In this document: piece after piece, positions 51,742 through 59,592 of the stretch
Numbering within the stretch: the first letter of the stretch is position 1
Layout: every line of letters starts with the position of its first letter
Assembly: GCA_003164895.1 (NCBI GenBank)
Contig: PLUL01000074.1
Coordinates: forward strand, 39,547-99,249
DNA: 59,703 nt
Reading direction: 5' to 3'
Source of the DNA: Bacteroidota bacterium
GTDB taxonomy: Bacteria; Bacteroidota; Bacteroidia; Palsa-948
Notes under the pieces: generated by a model
The model's input: the letters and a program-made list of their open reading frames with translations, nothing else
What the model was told of the DNA's origin: nothing
The model's database searches: none
Position numbers and translations under genes: made by a program

Positions 51742-52854
51742 TTAAAAACCAAAATCGTTTTCTAACTGGGTAAAGACGTTTTTGAAATTTTGAATCGCTT
51801 TTTCTTCTGTATAATTAGTTGCAATGGTTTTACATGACTCTGATAATTTTTCTTTTTCCGTTATTGGAAGATTAAAATACCAAAGTATTTTTTCTGCAAT
51901 TGAATTAGTGTCCAATGGAACAATAAATCGTTTGTCAACTTGCTCCACAACTTCTTTTGCGCCTGTCCACTCAGAAATTATAGGGGGTATTCCTGATGCC
52001 ATTGCAATCAGTATCGTAATGCCAAATGCTTCACCTCTTGCTGTGTGGAGATAAAGGGAAGATGTTTTGGTATATTGTCCTAAATCATCTGTTGCGCCAG
52101 TAAAACAAATTGCTTTTTTAGTGTTTTCATCTAGATTTGCTACTAACTTATCTGTTAATCTTTTTTCAAACTCACCTACGATTGTAAAAGTGATATATGG
52201 GTCTTTCTTGAAAGCAAGCCGAAAAGCATCAATCATTACATCCACTCCTTTGTACCATAAACGATTTTCTTCAGGTACATTTCCCATAAACAAAATATTT
52301 TTGCCTTTAATGTTTATTGAAGCGTCCTTTTCATCGGGATAATGCTCATTGGGGATGCCCATGAAAACAGTATAAAGTTTTGGATGTTTTTCTTTAAGAA
52401 TACTCTTTACTAATTCATTTGCCATATTCCCTTCACAAATAAAAGCATCACATCGTTTCATTGCTTGTATGTGAATCCATTCAGTGAATTTTGAAAAACG
52501 ATGAGCGTAAAGGAAATACAGGGTATGACTCCCAAGATTAACAACAATTTTTTGCTTTTTGTTTAATAAGAAAAGCATTTTCATTATGATTGGAAAGAAA
52601 AAAAGTCCATCTACAAAAAAAATATCATATTTTTTTTTATTGGGGAAAGTAAAAGCACAAACAATCCAACTAACTAATCTGTAAAGTGAAGATGAGCTTT
52701 TATCCAACCATCTCATTCTGAAGTCGGCAAAATAAAAATCAGCATTAATACTTTTAGCGAATTTTCCGTGCATAGGGTGAGGACCAGGGCGCCCATGTAT
52801 GAATGCAATTTTTGTTTTATTGTTATTTTGTTTATTCATTTTAGCACATGGCAT
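51742..52854 (-). CDS. GT4-type glycosyltransferase
   Basis: This is a 370-aa GT-B enzyme. Landmarks are TKIAFIHGRPGPHPMHGKFAK, NILFMGNVPEENRLWYKGVDVMIDAF and the donor-site SSLYLHTARGEAFGITILIAMASGIPPIIS with its two Glu-type positions. The first five codons (MPCAK) may be extra, with the ATG at 52839 as an alternative start. It lies 7 nt from the epimerase gene. Confidence 0.9.
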   Translation of the reverse strand: MPCAKMNKQNNNKTKIAFIHGRPGPHPMHGKFAKSINADFYFADFRMRWLDKSSSSLYRLVSWIVCAFTFPNKKKYDIFFVDGLFFFPIIMKMLFLLNKKQKIVVNLGSHTLYFLYAHRFSKFTEWIHIQAMKRCDAFICEGNMANELVKSILKEKHPKLYTVFMGIPNEHYPDEKDASINIKGKNILFMGNVPEENRLWYKGVDVMIDAFRLAFKKDPYITFTIVGEFEKRLTDKLVANLDENTKKAICFTGATDDLGQYTKTSSLYLHTARGEAFGITILIAMASGIPPIISEWTGAKEVVEQVDKRFIVPLDTNSIAEKILWYFNLPITEKEKLSESCKTIATNYTEEKAIQNFKNVFTQLENDFGF

Positions 52855-52861
52855 TAAAGCA

Positions 52862-53794
52862 TTATATGTTATAAAATTCTATTGTCTTTTTAATTCCTTT
52901 AGAAATCCCGTATTTATATAATACATTATTTTTCATATATGCATCGTCATATTTAATGCGATTGGAAATTGCTTGAAATTTTGCTTTTAATTCATTAATT
53001 CCAAAATAACCAATAGTTTTCATAAAGTCATTTAAGAAAGATGAAACATTAATTATTTTGCATGAAACACCAAACGCGCCGGATACAATATCAAGAAAAC
53101 TTTGAAATGAAATTGTTTCCCCAATTGTAACTACCATACTGCTTGTATCATTTTTTATAAAAAATCTGATAGCATTTGCTACATCCTTTACATAAACATA
53201 ATTCTCTGTTGTGTTCTTACATCTCGGAATGGCAATTTCACTTTTTACTCTTTGAAAAAATTCCAATAAGTACTTTTGCGGATGATGGTCGCCAAACACA
53301 TGAGTGGGACGCAGAATAATAATTTTCTTGTCACTCTTTTCCCAAAATTCTTTTAGTAATAATTCTGATTGTAGTTTTGTTAGTTCATATTCGTTTTTAG
53401 GATTGCAAGGGGAATTCTCATCAACTATTACTTTTTTGTTGCTATATTGCATTCCAACAACCCCTGTACTGCTTAGATGAATGATTTTTTTAATATTATG
53501 TATCGCAGATAAGTTGATAATGTTCTGAACTCCTATAATATTTGTTGAATAGAATTTATTTTTATCATGTAATTCTGCTGCAAGATTAACTACGACATCG
53601 ACATCTTGAAATGCTTTCCCTAAGGAAGTTTTATCTGATATATCTGCAATAAATGTCTCAAAATTTCTATTTGAGCACCAAAATTTAGGAGAATCGTTCC
53701 GCATAATTATTCTAATGGAAAAATCATCTTCTTTCAATTCCTCAAGTAGGTGCTGTCCGATAAATCCCGTAGCACCTGTGATGAGTATTTTCAT
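52862..53794 (-). CDS. NAD-dependent sugar epimerase/dehydratase (extended SDR)
   Basis: This is a 310-aa nucleotide-sugar-modifying enzyme. GATGFIGQHLLEEL binds NAD(P); LSSTGVVG gives the Ser/Thr and NEYELTKLQSE the Tyr-x3-Lys pair. RPTHVFGDHHPQKYL follows as usual. The exact reaction (epimerase, reductase or dehydratase) cannot be read. It converts a sugar nucleotide for the surrounding glycosyltransferases. Confidence 0.9.
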   Translation of the reverse strand: MKILITGATGFIGQHLLEELKEDDFSIRIIMRNDSPKFWCSNRNFETFIADISDKTSLGKAFQDVDVVVNLAAELHDKNKFYSTNIIGVQNIINLSAIHNIKKIIHLSSTGVVGMQYSNKKVIVDENSPCNPKNEYELTKLQSELLLKEFWEKSDKKIIILRPTHVFGDHHPQKYLLEFFQRVKSEIAIPRCKNTTENYVYVKDVANAIRFFIKNDTSSMVVTIGETISFQSFLDIVSGAFGVSCKIINVSSFLNDFMKTIGYFGINELKAKFQAISNRIKYDDAYMKNNVLYKYGISKGIKKTIEFYNI

Positions 53795-53873
53795 TTTTGC
53801 TTGTTTGTGAAAGTTGTTATATAGAGAAAAGAATAATTCTCATATTTAGAATATTTAATTTATAACAATCTTT

Positions 53874-55061
53874 TTAATTGACATCATTTTTATTTTTGTC
53901 AAGAACAGATAAATAAAACTTTTCATTTTGTTCAGCCGTATTTATACTAAAATCTTTTATCACAGTTTCTCTTGCGTTTTTTCCTAATTGTTTTCTTAAT
54001 GGTTCATCTGCAAGAAATATAGAAAGTTTTTTTGCTAAATCATCAGAATTGCCGCATTTGAATAACAATCCATTGAAATTATTAATAATAATAGAAGATA
54101 GTTCATTAGTATCGGATGCTACAATAGGTAATTCCATTGCCATTTTTTCAAGTAAAGAAAGTGGAAGCCCTTCGTTATGTGAAGGAAAAACTGCAATGTC
54201 TGCTTCATTTAAAATTTCATATATATCATTTCTTTTTCCTAGTAATACGACTGAGTTCTCTAATTTACTCTCGGCAATAAAATGTTCAATTCTTTCTCTT
54301 AATACCCCATCACCAACTATAAAAAGTTTTTTATTTACAGGTGAATCAATTTTTTTCCATGCTTCTAGTAGATCAAAGTGGCCTTTAATAGATTCAAGAC
54401 GTGCAACATACACAACACTAATGTAATTTTTTTGTTTTTTATTCTTTGGTGTAAATGTTTTTAGATCAATAGTATTTTCAATCAATTTAAACGTTTTATT
54501 ATTATTAAACCAGTCAAATTGTTTTATAGTAAATTCAACAGTTTTTGATACTGCAATCAAATTATAGTATTTGTATAATCTACGAAAAATTCTGATTAAT
54601 AAAAATTGTATGTACCATTTATATTCATTTTGCTTCAATCGCACAAGGTGGTCAGTATAAACTAATTCGCAATGTATTTGATTTTGAGCCAATATGCCAA
54701 TCAGTAGTTCTCTTGGTGTTGTATGTAAATGCAAAATATCCGGTTTAATATCTGAAATAATTTTCAGTACTTGCTTGGCTCGTTTTTGTGTTATTTTTTT
54801 AAATAATGCTAATTTTAAATGGCTTCGCAAAGAATAATTGTTCTCAAACAAATAATCAGTATAAATAATTTTTATCCATAGTGGTAATTGATATTGTGAA
54901 AGTATATCGTAATTTCGAGAAAGAACCACTATTGTAATGTCAAATTTCTCTAAATCTACATTTATGCACAAATCTAAAACAACCTTTTGAGTACCTCCGA
55001 TTTCCAAAGAATTCAGCAGATATACAATTTTAATTTTATTTTTTGCCTTAATTGATTTCAA
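53874..55061 (-). CDS. GT4-type glycosyltransferase
   Basis: This is a 395-aa GT-B enzyme with a textbook pattern: IVYLLNSLEIGGTQKVVLDL near the start, ISVVYVARLESIKGHFDLLEAW, and ADIAVFPSHNEGLPLSLLEKMAMELPIVAS, where E-x7-E is visible. It is one of five GT4 enzymes in the locus. The specificity is unknown. Confidence 0.93.
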   Translation of the reverse strand: MKSIKAKNKIKIVYLLNSLEIGGTQKVVLDLCINVDLEKFDITIVVLSRNYDILSQYQLPLWIKIIYTDYLFENNYSLRSHLKLALFKKITQKRAKQVLKIISDIKPDILHLHTTPRELLIGILAQNQIHCELVYTDHLVRLKQNEYKWYIQFLLIRIFRRLYKYYNLIAVSKTVEFTIKQFDWFNNNKTFKLIENTIDLKTFTPKNKKQKNYISVVYVARLESIKGHFDLLEAWKKIDSPVNKKLFIVGDGVLRERIEHFIAESKLENSVVLLGKRNDIYEILNEADIAVFPSHNEGLPLSLLEKMAMELPIVASDTNELSSIIINNFNGLLFKCGNSDDLAKKLSIFLADEPLRKQLGKNARETVIKDFSINTAEQNEKFYLSVLDKNKNDVN

Positions 55062-55083
55062 AAACTAATAAATTATTTATCTT

Positions 55084-56016
55084 CTATTTTTGATAAACTG
55101 CTATAATAGTATGCCCAATGATTTTATGACTATTGTTTTTAATATGTATTCTAAATATTTTATGCAATCCTAATTTCCAATGTAAACGCCAATATATCTG
55201 TGCTATCCAATCGATATTTAAGAATATTTTTTTAATTATCGTATATTGGTAGGTGTCATAATGTTCTACTTGCAAAGGCTCAAACAGTATTTTTTCAAGT
55301 TTAATATTGAAAATAGAAGTTAAGCTAGTTAATGATTTTTCATTCCATAATCCCATGTGGTGCGGAGGCATATTCAATATTTTTGAATTTAATGTGTTCT
55401 CCTTTAAAAAACTGTCATTATTCGGTACACTAATTAACAATTTACCTCCTTTTTTTAGGCACTTTAGTTGAGCTTCAATAAATGGATAAACTTCGGAGAT
55501 ATGTTCAAGCACTTGAAAGGAGCAAACTAAATCGTAATATTCTTGCTTATTATTACTATGTATTTCAATTGATTCATTAAGAAGATTTATTCCACTGTTT
55601 CTTGCAATTTCAATTGCTGAAGTATTAAACTCTAATCCTACACACTCAATATTTTTAAAATATTGAGATATTTTATTTATAAAACTACCACTTCCTGCTC
55701 CAACTTCTAATAGTTTAAAATCATCTTTAATAAATTTTTTACATTGTTCATGTTCCCATTTCCATGGCCTATAATACCAGTTTTCCTTAGAAAGTGCCGA
55801 ATAAAACCTATCATCACCCTGTAGATGAAATGGATAATAAAATCGATAGTTAGTGTCCAAGCATTTATATAACGAGATATATGTAATACCATTAAAAGTT
55901 GAATTTAAATCAATATTATATTCCTTTTTATATAGTTCAATTATATCAGAGGTTTTAATTGAACGTTCGCAAACAACGTTGTCTTTGTTTGTAAGTGGAC
56001 TTTTTAGTGTTCTCAT
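55084..56016 (-). CDS. Class I SAM-dependent methyltransferase (Methyltransf_23-like)
   Basis: This is a 310-aa protein with FKLLEVGAGSGSFINKISQ (motif I), CVGLEFNTSAIEIAR and YDLVCSFQVLEHISEVYPFI, then GGKLLISVPNNDSF. The long region ahead of the core (about 100 residues, RFYYPFHLQGDDRFY) is typical of methyltransferases next to ABC-dependent O-antigen exporters. Given the neighbouring Wzt with a C-terminal binding domain, it may help make a terminal methyl cap, which is an inference. Confidence 0.87.
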   Translation of the reverse strand: MRTLKSPLTNKDNVVCERSIKTSDIIELYKKEYNIDLNSTFNGITYISLYKCLDTNYRFYYPFHLQGDDRFYSALSKENWYYRPWKWEHEQCKKFIKDDFKLLEVGAGSGSFINKISQYFKNIECVGLEFNTSAIEIARNSGINLLNESIEIHSNNKQEYYDLVCSFQVLEHISEVYPFIEAQLKCLKKGGKLLISVPNNDSFLKENTLNSKILNMPPHHMGLWNEKSLTSLTSIFNIKLEKILFEPLQVEHYDTYQYTIIKKIFLNIDWIAQIYWRLHWKLGLHKIFRIHIKNNSHKIIGHTIIAVYQK

Positions 56017-56055
56017 ATTTTCTATACGTCAAGTCAGTAAATTCTCGACATTTAT

Positions 56056-57291
56056 TTATTCTGAAACTTTCCAAGTAATATTAGGTATAAAGAACTTATT
56101 AATGCGTTTGTCAGGTATGTCCCTAAACGTATTTTGTTTTAATGGCTCAACAATGATTTGGAAGCACTCCCGATGAGTTTCAAAGTCTTTAATACCATCC
56201 CCTAAATAAATATCAATATGATAAATACCTTCAAAAAATGTAAGATGTGGTATTGTCATAGAAATATAACTTTTCGTAACAGCTTTATTTGTTAGGTTAT
56301 TAGCGTAATGCCTGTTGTTAATGCCGATCAATGGTGTATTGGTGTGATCTTTGAAAACTAATCCAAGTACAGGAAAGTTAATAGGTGAGGGAGAATCAAA
56401 GTAGACTCTTATCTCAAGTTTGCACCCCATATAAGTTATGGGGGAGATTTTATCGTCACATAATATTTCAATTCGTTTTATAATGCTTTTATTTTTTTGA
56501 GAATCCCATTCAATTGTTCCTGAATTTTTTTGAGAGGTATGATCAAGCAATTCTCTATACTTGTCAATGATCTGAGATGTTGTTCCTATATTATTTACAT
56601 TACCCTTGTTTAGAAAAACTGCTTTTGAACATAATGTTTCAACTGCGGACATATTATGGCTGACAAAAATGATAGTCCTGCCGCTTTTTGCGACCTCATT
56701 CATTTTTCCCATACATTTATTTTGAAACTCAGCATCTCCTACTGCCAACACTTCATCAATCAATAATATTTCTGGTTCAAGAAAGGCTGCTACCGCGAAT
56801 GCCAGGCGCAATTGCATTCCGCTGGAATAATGTTTGAGAGGTGTGTCTAAGAATTTTTCCACTCCGCTAAAGTCAACAATCTCATCAAACTTATTTTGAA
56901 TTTCTTTTCTTTTCATGCCAAGAATAGATCCATTCAAAAAAATATTTTCTCTGCCTGTGAGTTCTGGGTGAAAACCAGTGCCCACTTCCAATAAGCTTGC
57001 AATTCTTCCACGTGAAATTATTTTGCCAGAAGTAGGGGGGGTTATCTTTGAAAGTATCTTTAAAAGAGTTGATTTTCCTGCTCCGTTCTTGCCAATGATG
57101 CCGATGGATTCACCGGGATATACATCAAAGGAAACATCTTTGAGAGCCCAGAAATCTTCGTCCCCCTCCTTATCTCCCCATGGGGAGGACAAAAAACCGC
57201 TTATGCTATCGCGCAAACTTAAATAAGGATGTTGTTCGTGCTGAATACGAAATTTTTTGGAAATATTTTTTATTTCTAATATCGGTTTCAT
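56056..57291 (-). CDS. wzt: Polysaccharide ABC exporter ATP-binding protein with C-terminal binding domain
   Basis: This is the ATPase of a Wzm/Wzt-type exporter, 411 aa. Walker A GKNGAGKST is at residues 67-75, the signature is YSSGMQLRLAFAVA and Walker B is ILLIDEVLAVGD. After about residue 260 a beta-rich domain follows (IEWDSQKNKSIIKRIEIL to the end), of the Wzt_C type that recognises the finished glycan's terminal group. A palindromic element (57160-57188) encodes the loop FLSSPWGDKEGDED just before the conserved FWALKDVSF. Its ATG shares one base with the wzm stop. Confidence 0.94.
   Translation of the reverse strand: MKPILEIKNISKKFRIQHEQHPYLSLRDSISGFLSSPWGDKEGDEDFWALKDVSFDVYPGESIGIIGKNGAGKSTLLKILSKITPPTSGKIISRGRIASLLEVGTGFHPELTGRENIFLNGSILGMKRKEIQNKFDEIVDFSGVEKFLDTPLKHYSSGMQLRLAFAVAAFLEPEILLIDEVLAVGDAEFQNKCMGKMNEVAKSGRTIIFVSHNMSAVETLCSKAVFLNKGNVNNIGTTSQIIDKYRELLDHTSQKNSGTIEWDSQKNKSIIKRIEILCDDKISPITYMGCKLEIRVYFDSPSPINFPVLGLVFKDHTNTPLIGINNRHYANNLTNKAVTKSYISMTIPHLTFFEGIYHIDIYLGDGIKDFETHRECFQIIVEPLKQNTFRDIPDKRINKFFIPNITWKVSE
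57160..57188. repeat. CT-rich palindromic element in frame in wzt
   Basis: CTCCCC-AT-GGGGAG (57174-57187) is a perfect 14-nt palindrome with a further CCCCCTCC copy at 57162-57169. It is translated in frame in an N-terminal loop of Wzt, ahead of the ATP-binding core. Confidence 0.7.
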
Positions 57292-58109
57292 CAGGCAAGG
57301 TCAGCAAAATAATATTCTGTTTTTCTGAAATAAAATAAGCCTGCAAAAAATAACAGGATTGAAGATACTGCGCTTGTTATCACCAATTGCAGATCAAGAG
57401 GTGCCTGTGTCACTGAGGAGCGAAGCAGATCAATGGCACCTGCAATGGGATTAAGAGAAAGAATAATTTGTGCCCATTTGTATTTAATAATAGAGACAGG
57501 GTAAATGACCGGAGTGAGAAATAAAAGTATTTGAATAAGAAATGGAATTACATACCTGAAGTCGCGGTACTTTATATTTAACGCGGCAAGCCCTGTACCA
57601 AGCCCGAAAGTGGATAATACAGTAATTAGAATGCCGGCAGGAAGGTAAATGATGATGTTGAAACTTACCGGCTGTTTATAATAAATAAGTATGCCTATGT
57701 AAATGATAAAAGCCATAAGGAAATCAAATAAGGCAACCAAAATGGAAGACATTGGGATTATCAAACGGGGGAAATATATTTTTTTTATAATGCCTGCATT
57801 TGATACCATGCTGCCGGAGGCATTGGATAATCCGGAAGAAAAAATATTCCAAAGCAATAATCCGGAATATACAAAAACAGGGTAGGGGATGTTATTATCT
57901 GTAGGAACTCCAAGCGCCTGTCCGAAGAAGAGTGTGAAAACTATCATCATCATAAATGGCTGAAGTATCGCCCAAAGCACGCCCAATACCGTTTGCTTGT
58001 ATTTTACCTTAATATCTCTCCACGTAAAGAAATAGAACAACTCCCTGAATTCCCAGAGTTCTTTTAATCCAAGAGAAAGTTTGCTGACTGGTTTGATCTC
58101 GTATTCCAT
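57291..58109 (-). CDS. wzm: Polysaccharide ABC exporter permease
   Basis: This is a 272-aa ABC-2 type permease with six hydrophobic segments. Landmarks are FFTWRDIKVKYKQTVLGVLWAILQPFMMMIVFTLFFG at the start (landmark), PYPVFVYSGLLLWNIFSSGLSNASGSMVSNAGIIKKIYFPR and LIQILLFLTPVIYPVS. Together with Wzt it exports the glycan across the inner membrane. It is the first gene of the long leftward unit. The 21-bp repeat array begins 24 bp upstream of its start, so any promoter must lie in or beyond that array; no exact TAnnTTTG was found. Confidence 0.95.
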   Translation of the reverse strand: MEYEIKPVSKLSLGLKELWEFRELFYFFTWRDIKVKYKQTVLGVLWAILQPFMMMIVFTLFFGQALGVPTDNNIPYPVFVYSGLLLWNIFSSGLSNASGSMVSNAGIIKKIYFPRLIIPMSSILVALFDFLMAFIIYIGILIYYKQPVSFNIIIYLPAGILITVLSTFGLGTGLAALNIKYRDFRYVIPFLIQILLFLTPVIYPVSIIKYKWAQIILSLNPIAGAIDLLRSSVTQAPLDLQLVITSAVSSILLFFAGLFYFRKTEYYFADLA

Positions 58110-58133
58110 AAATACATTATAAAGATATTAAAG

Positions 58134-58553
58134 ATTCTTGTTCACTATCGTTACATTCTTTCACGCTATTATTACATTGTTTAGCACAACGGTTGCATTC
58201 TTAATCGCTATGGTTCCATTGCGAACAAGTTTGGTTACATTCTTATTCACTACGGTTCCCTTGCGAACAAGTTTGGTTCCATTCTTAATCGCTACCGTTC
58301 CATTGCGAACGAGTTTGGTTCCATTCTTAATCGCTACTGTTCCATAGCGAACAAGTTTGGTTATATTCTTATCCGCTATCGTTCCATTGCAAGCAAGTTT
58401 GGTTCCATTCTTAATCGCTATCGTTCCATTGCGAACAAGTTTGGTTCTATTCTTATTCACTATCGTTTCATTGCGAGCAAGTTTGGTTCCATTCTTAATC
58501 GCTACCGTTCCATTGTGAACAAGTTTGGTTCGGTTGCGAGTAATTATGCTTAT
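58134..58553. repeat. Array of 20 exact 21-bp units (alternating two unit types)
   Basis: Counting from 58134, 20 units of exactly 21 bp follow with no indel. Plus-strand units begin ATTCTTAATCGCTA or ATTGCGAACAAGTTTGG and most end in GTTCC, so from the fourth unit on the two types alternate and give a 42-bp higher-order repeat; the first three units are more divergent. Hairpins such as GTTC-CATTGC-GAAC span unit borders, and GAAC-AAGTTTG-GTTC lies within the second type. The array lies between the wzm start and the terminator of the 208-aa gene. Frames stay open because 21 is a multiple of three, but nothing else suggests translation. Confidence 0.92.
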
Positions 58554-58566
58554 GCGGAAAAGAAAT

Positions 58567-58600
58567 AAAAAAGGATCCGGGAGTTTTATCTCCCGAATCC
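58567..58600 (-). terminator. Rho-independent terminator of the 208-aa gene
   Basis: The arms GGATCCGGGAG (58573-58583) and CTCCCGAATCC (58590-58600) pair over 11 bp with one G-U wobble. In the minus-strand sense a T-run follows (58572-58567). It separates the 208-aa gene from the downstream 21-bp array. Confidence 0.85.
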
Positions 58601-58631
58601 CTCTTTATCGTTGCGGATTCTTAGTTTGAGT

Positions 58632-59258
58632 TTATTGAACTTTTACTTTTATCCATTCGCACCAGTCGCCTTCAACATCGTTCTTGAGTATCGGGCGGTT
58701 ACGGAAAAACCAAATGTCGCCCTCGGTTAAATTACTCACTTTGGTTTTTGCCTTGCTGGTGGCTGGCAGGTTGGTAATGGCAACCTGGTCTTTGCTCATC
58801 TGCCATTCGTGAGGTCCGCCTCCTTCGGCAGTTACAATAATAATACCCGATACATCGCCGTTATATGCATCGTTCACTCTTTTTTGTCGAATGGAAATTG
58901 CTTTCACATTCATACCCGCGCTTTTAGCAAGCACTTCGGCTTGTGCCGGAGTTGCATCTGCCACCACTTGCACATCGTTTCGCAACGAGCGAATGTCGGC
59001 TTTGACTTGTTCCATTACCGCATTCCGTGCTTCCACAGTGGAAGTAGGCGGATTGGTTAACAATCCTGATTCGGAGGAATCAAGCGTGTCAATATCCGTT
59101 TTCAGCGAAGTAACTTTTGCTGCCGAATTTAGAAAGTTGCTGTTTCCGTTCATCGCCTCATAAATGCCCTTGGCATAGGTGAGGAAATCGTTGATCTTGG
59201 TTGGGAACATCAGCACTACTATGAGATGCCTGATGATCGCTTTAATTGAGTTTTTCAC
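58632..59258 (-). CDS. 208-aa protein of unknown function with fibronectin-III-like C-terminal part
   Basis: No function is assigned. The N-terminal half is helical (KINDFLTYAKGIYEAMNGN, then ARNAVMEQVKADIRSLRNDV, then PAQAEVLAKSAGMNVKAI). The C-terminal 80 residues have the look of a fibronectin type III domain: GGPHEWQMSKDQVAITNLPA, KVSNLTEGDIWFFRNRPIL, then GDWCEWIKVKVQ. I recall proteins of this length and order from other Bacteroidota. The start is GTG at 59258 (MKNSIKAII); an internal ATG (MFPTKIND) 17 codons on is an alternative. It is followed by a terminator and then the 20-unit 21-bp array. Confidence 0.82.
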   Translation of the reverse strand: MKNSIKAIIRHLIVVLMFPTKINDFLTYAKGIYEAMNGNSNFLNSAAKVTSLKTDIDTLDSSESGLLTNPPTSTVEARNAVMEQVKADIRSLRNDVQVVADATPAQAEVLAKSAGMNVKAISIRQKRVNDAYNGDVSGIIIVTAEGGGPHEWQMSKDQVAITNLPATSKAKTKVSNLTEGDIWFFRNRPILKNDVEGDWCEWIKVKVQ

Positions 59259-59592
59259 TGTACGTTCGCCTGCTTACTTTATCACAGGTCTTTTGTTTGT
59301 TTTAGTTTAGAATCGCGCAACGCGTACATGTTTTTTCATGAGCAACTTTTTTTACTATAACGCTTTCGTAAAATAATATTATGCGTGATAACTTTGAATA
59401 TCGCCTCATTTTAGACGAGTGAAAAATAATTTTCGATGAAGTGTTTTAGAAAATCGGCAGAATGAATAAAAATAATTCTCAATCACTAAGTTTATGTGTC
59501 CAAAACGAATGAGAGTATTTAAAGTAGTATCTTTTTGTCAAACAAGTTTTTAATCGTAAATTTGCAATAACAATAGAAGCGAAATATTTAAA
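59259..59592. other. Intergenic region between divergent genes
   Basis: These 334 bp separate the leftward 208-aa gene from the rightward partial gene. The right end holds a good promoter (59535-59564). I found no exact TAnnTTTG on the minus strand for the 208-aa gene, no repeat unit and no RNA gene. Confidence 0.6.
59557..59564 (+). promoter_or_regulatory. Bacteroidota promoter with -33 and -7 elements
   Basis: TAAATTTG at 59557-59564 is preceded by TTTTTG ending at 59537, leaving 19 bp between the elements, the normal spacing for the Bacteroidota primary sigma factor. The ATG at 59593 lies 28 nt downstream. This is the most complete promoter match in the window. Confidence 0.7.

Noticed and set aside
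58161-58460. 99-codon minus-strand reading frame with NGTKLVR/NGTVAIK heptapeptide repeats
   Set aside because: It lies wholly inside the 21-bp array. The frame is open only because 21 is a multiple of three and the units lack stops. It has no promoter-proximal start of its own, and the opposite strand is partly open too (58138-58347).
58134-58553. CRISPR array
   Set aside because: The units are contiguous, all 21 bp and all related. There are no unique spacers and no cas genes.
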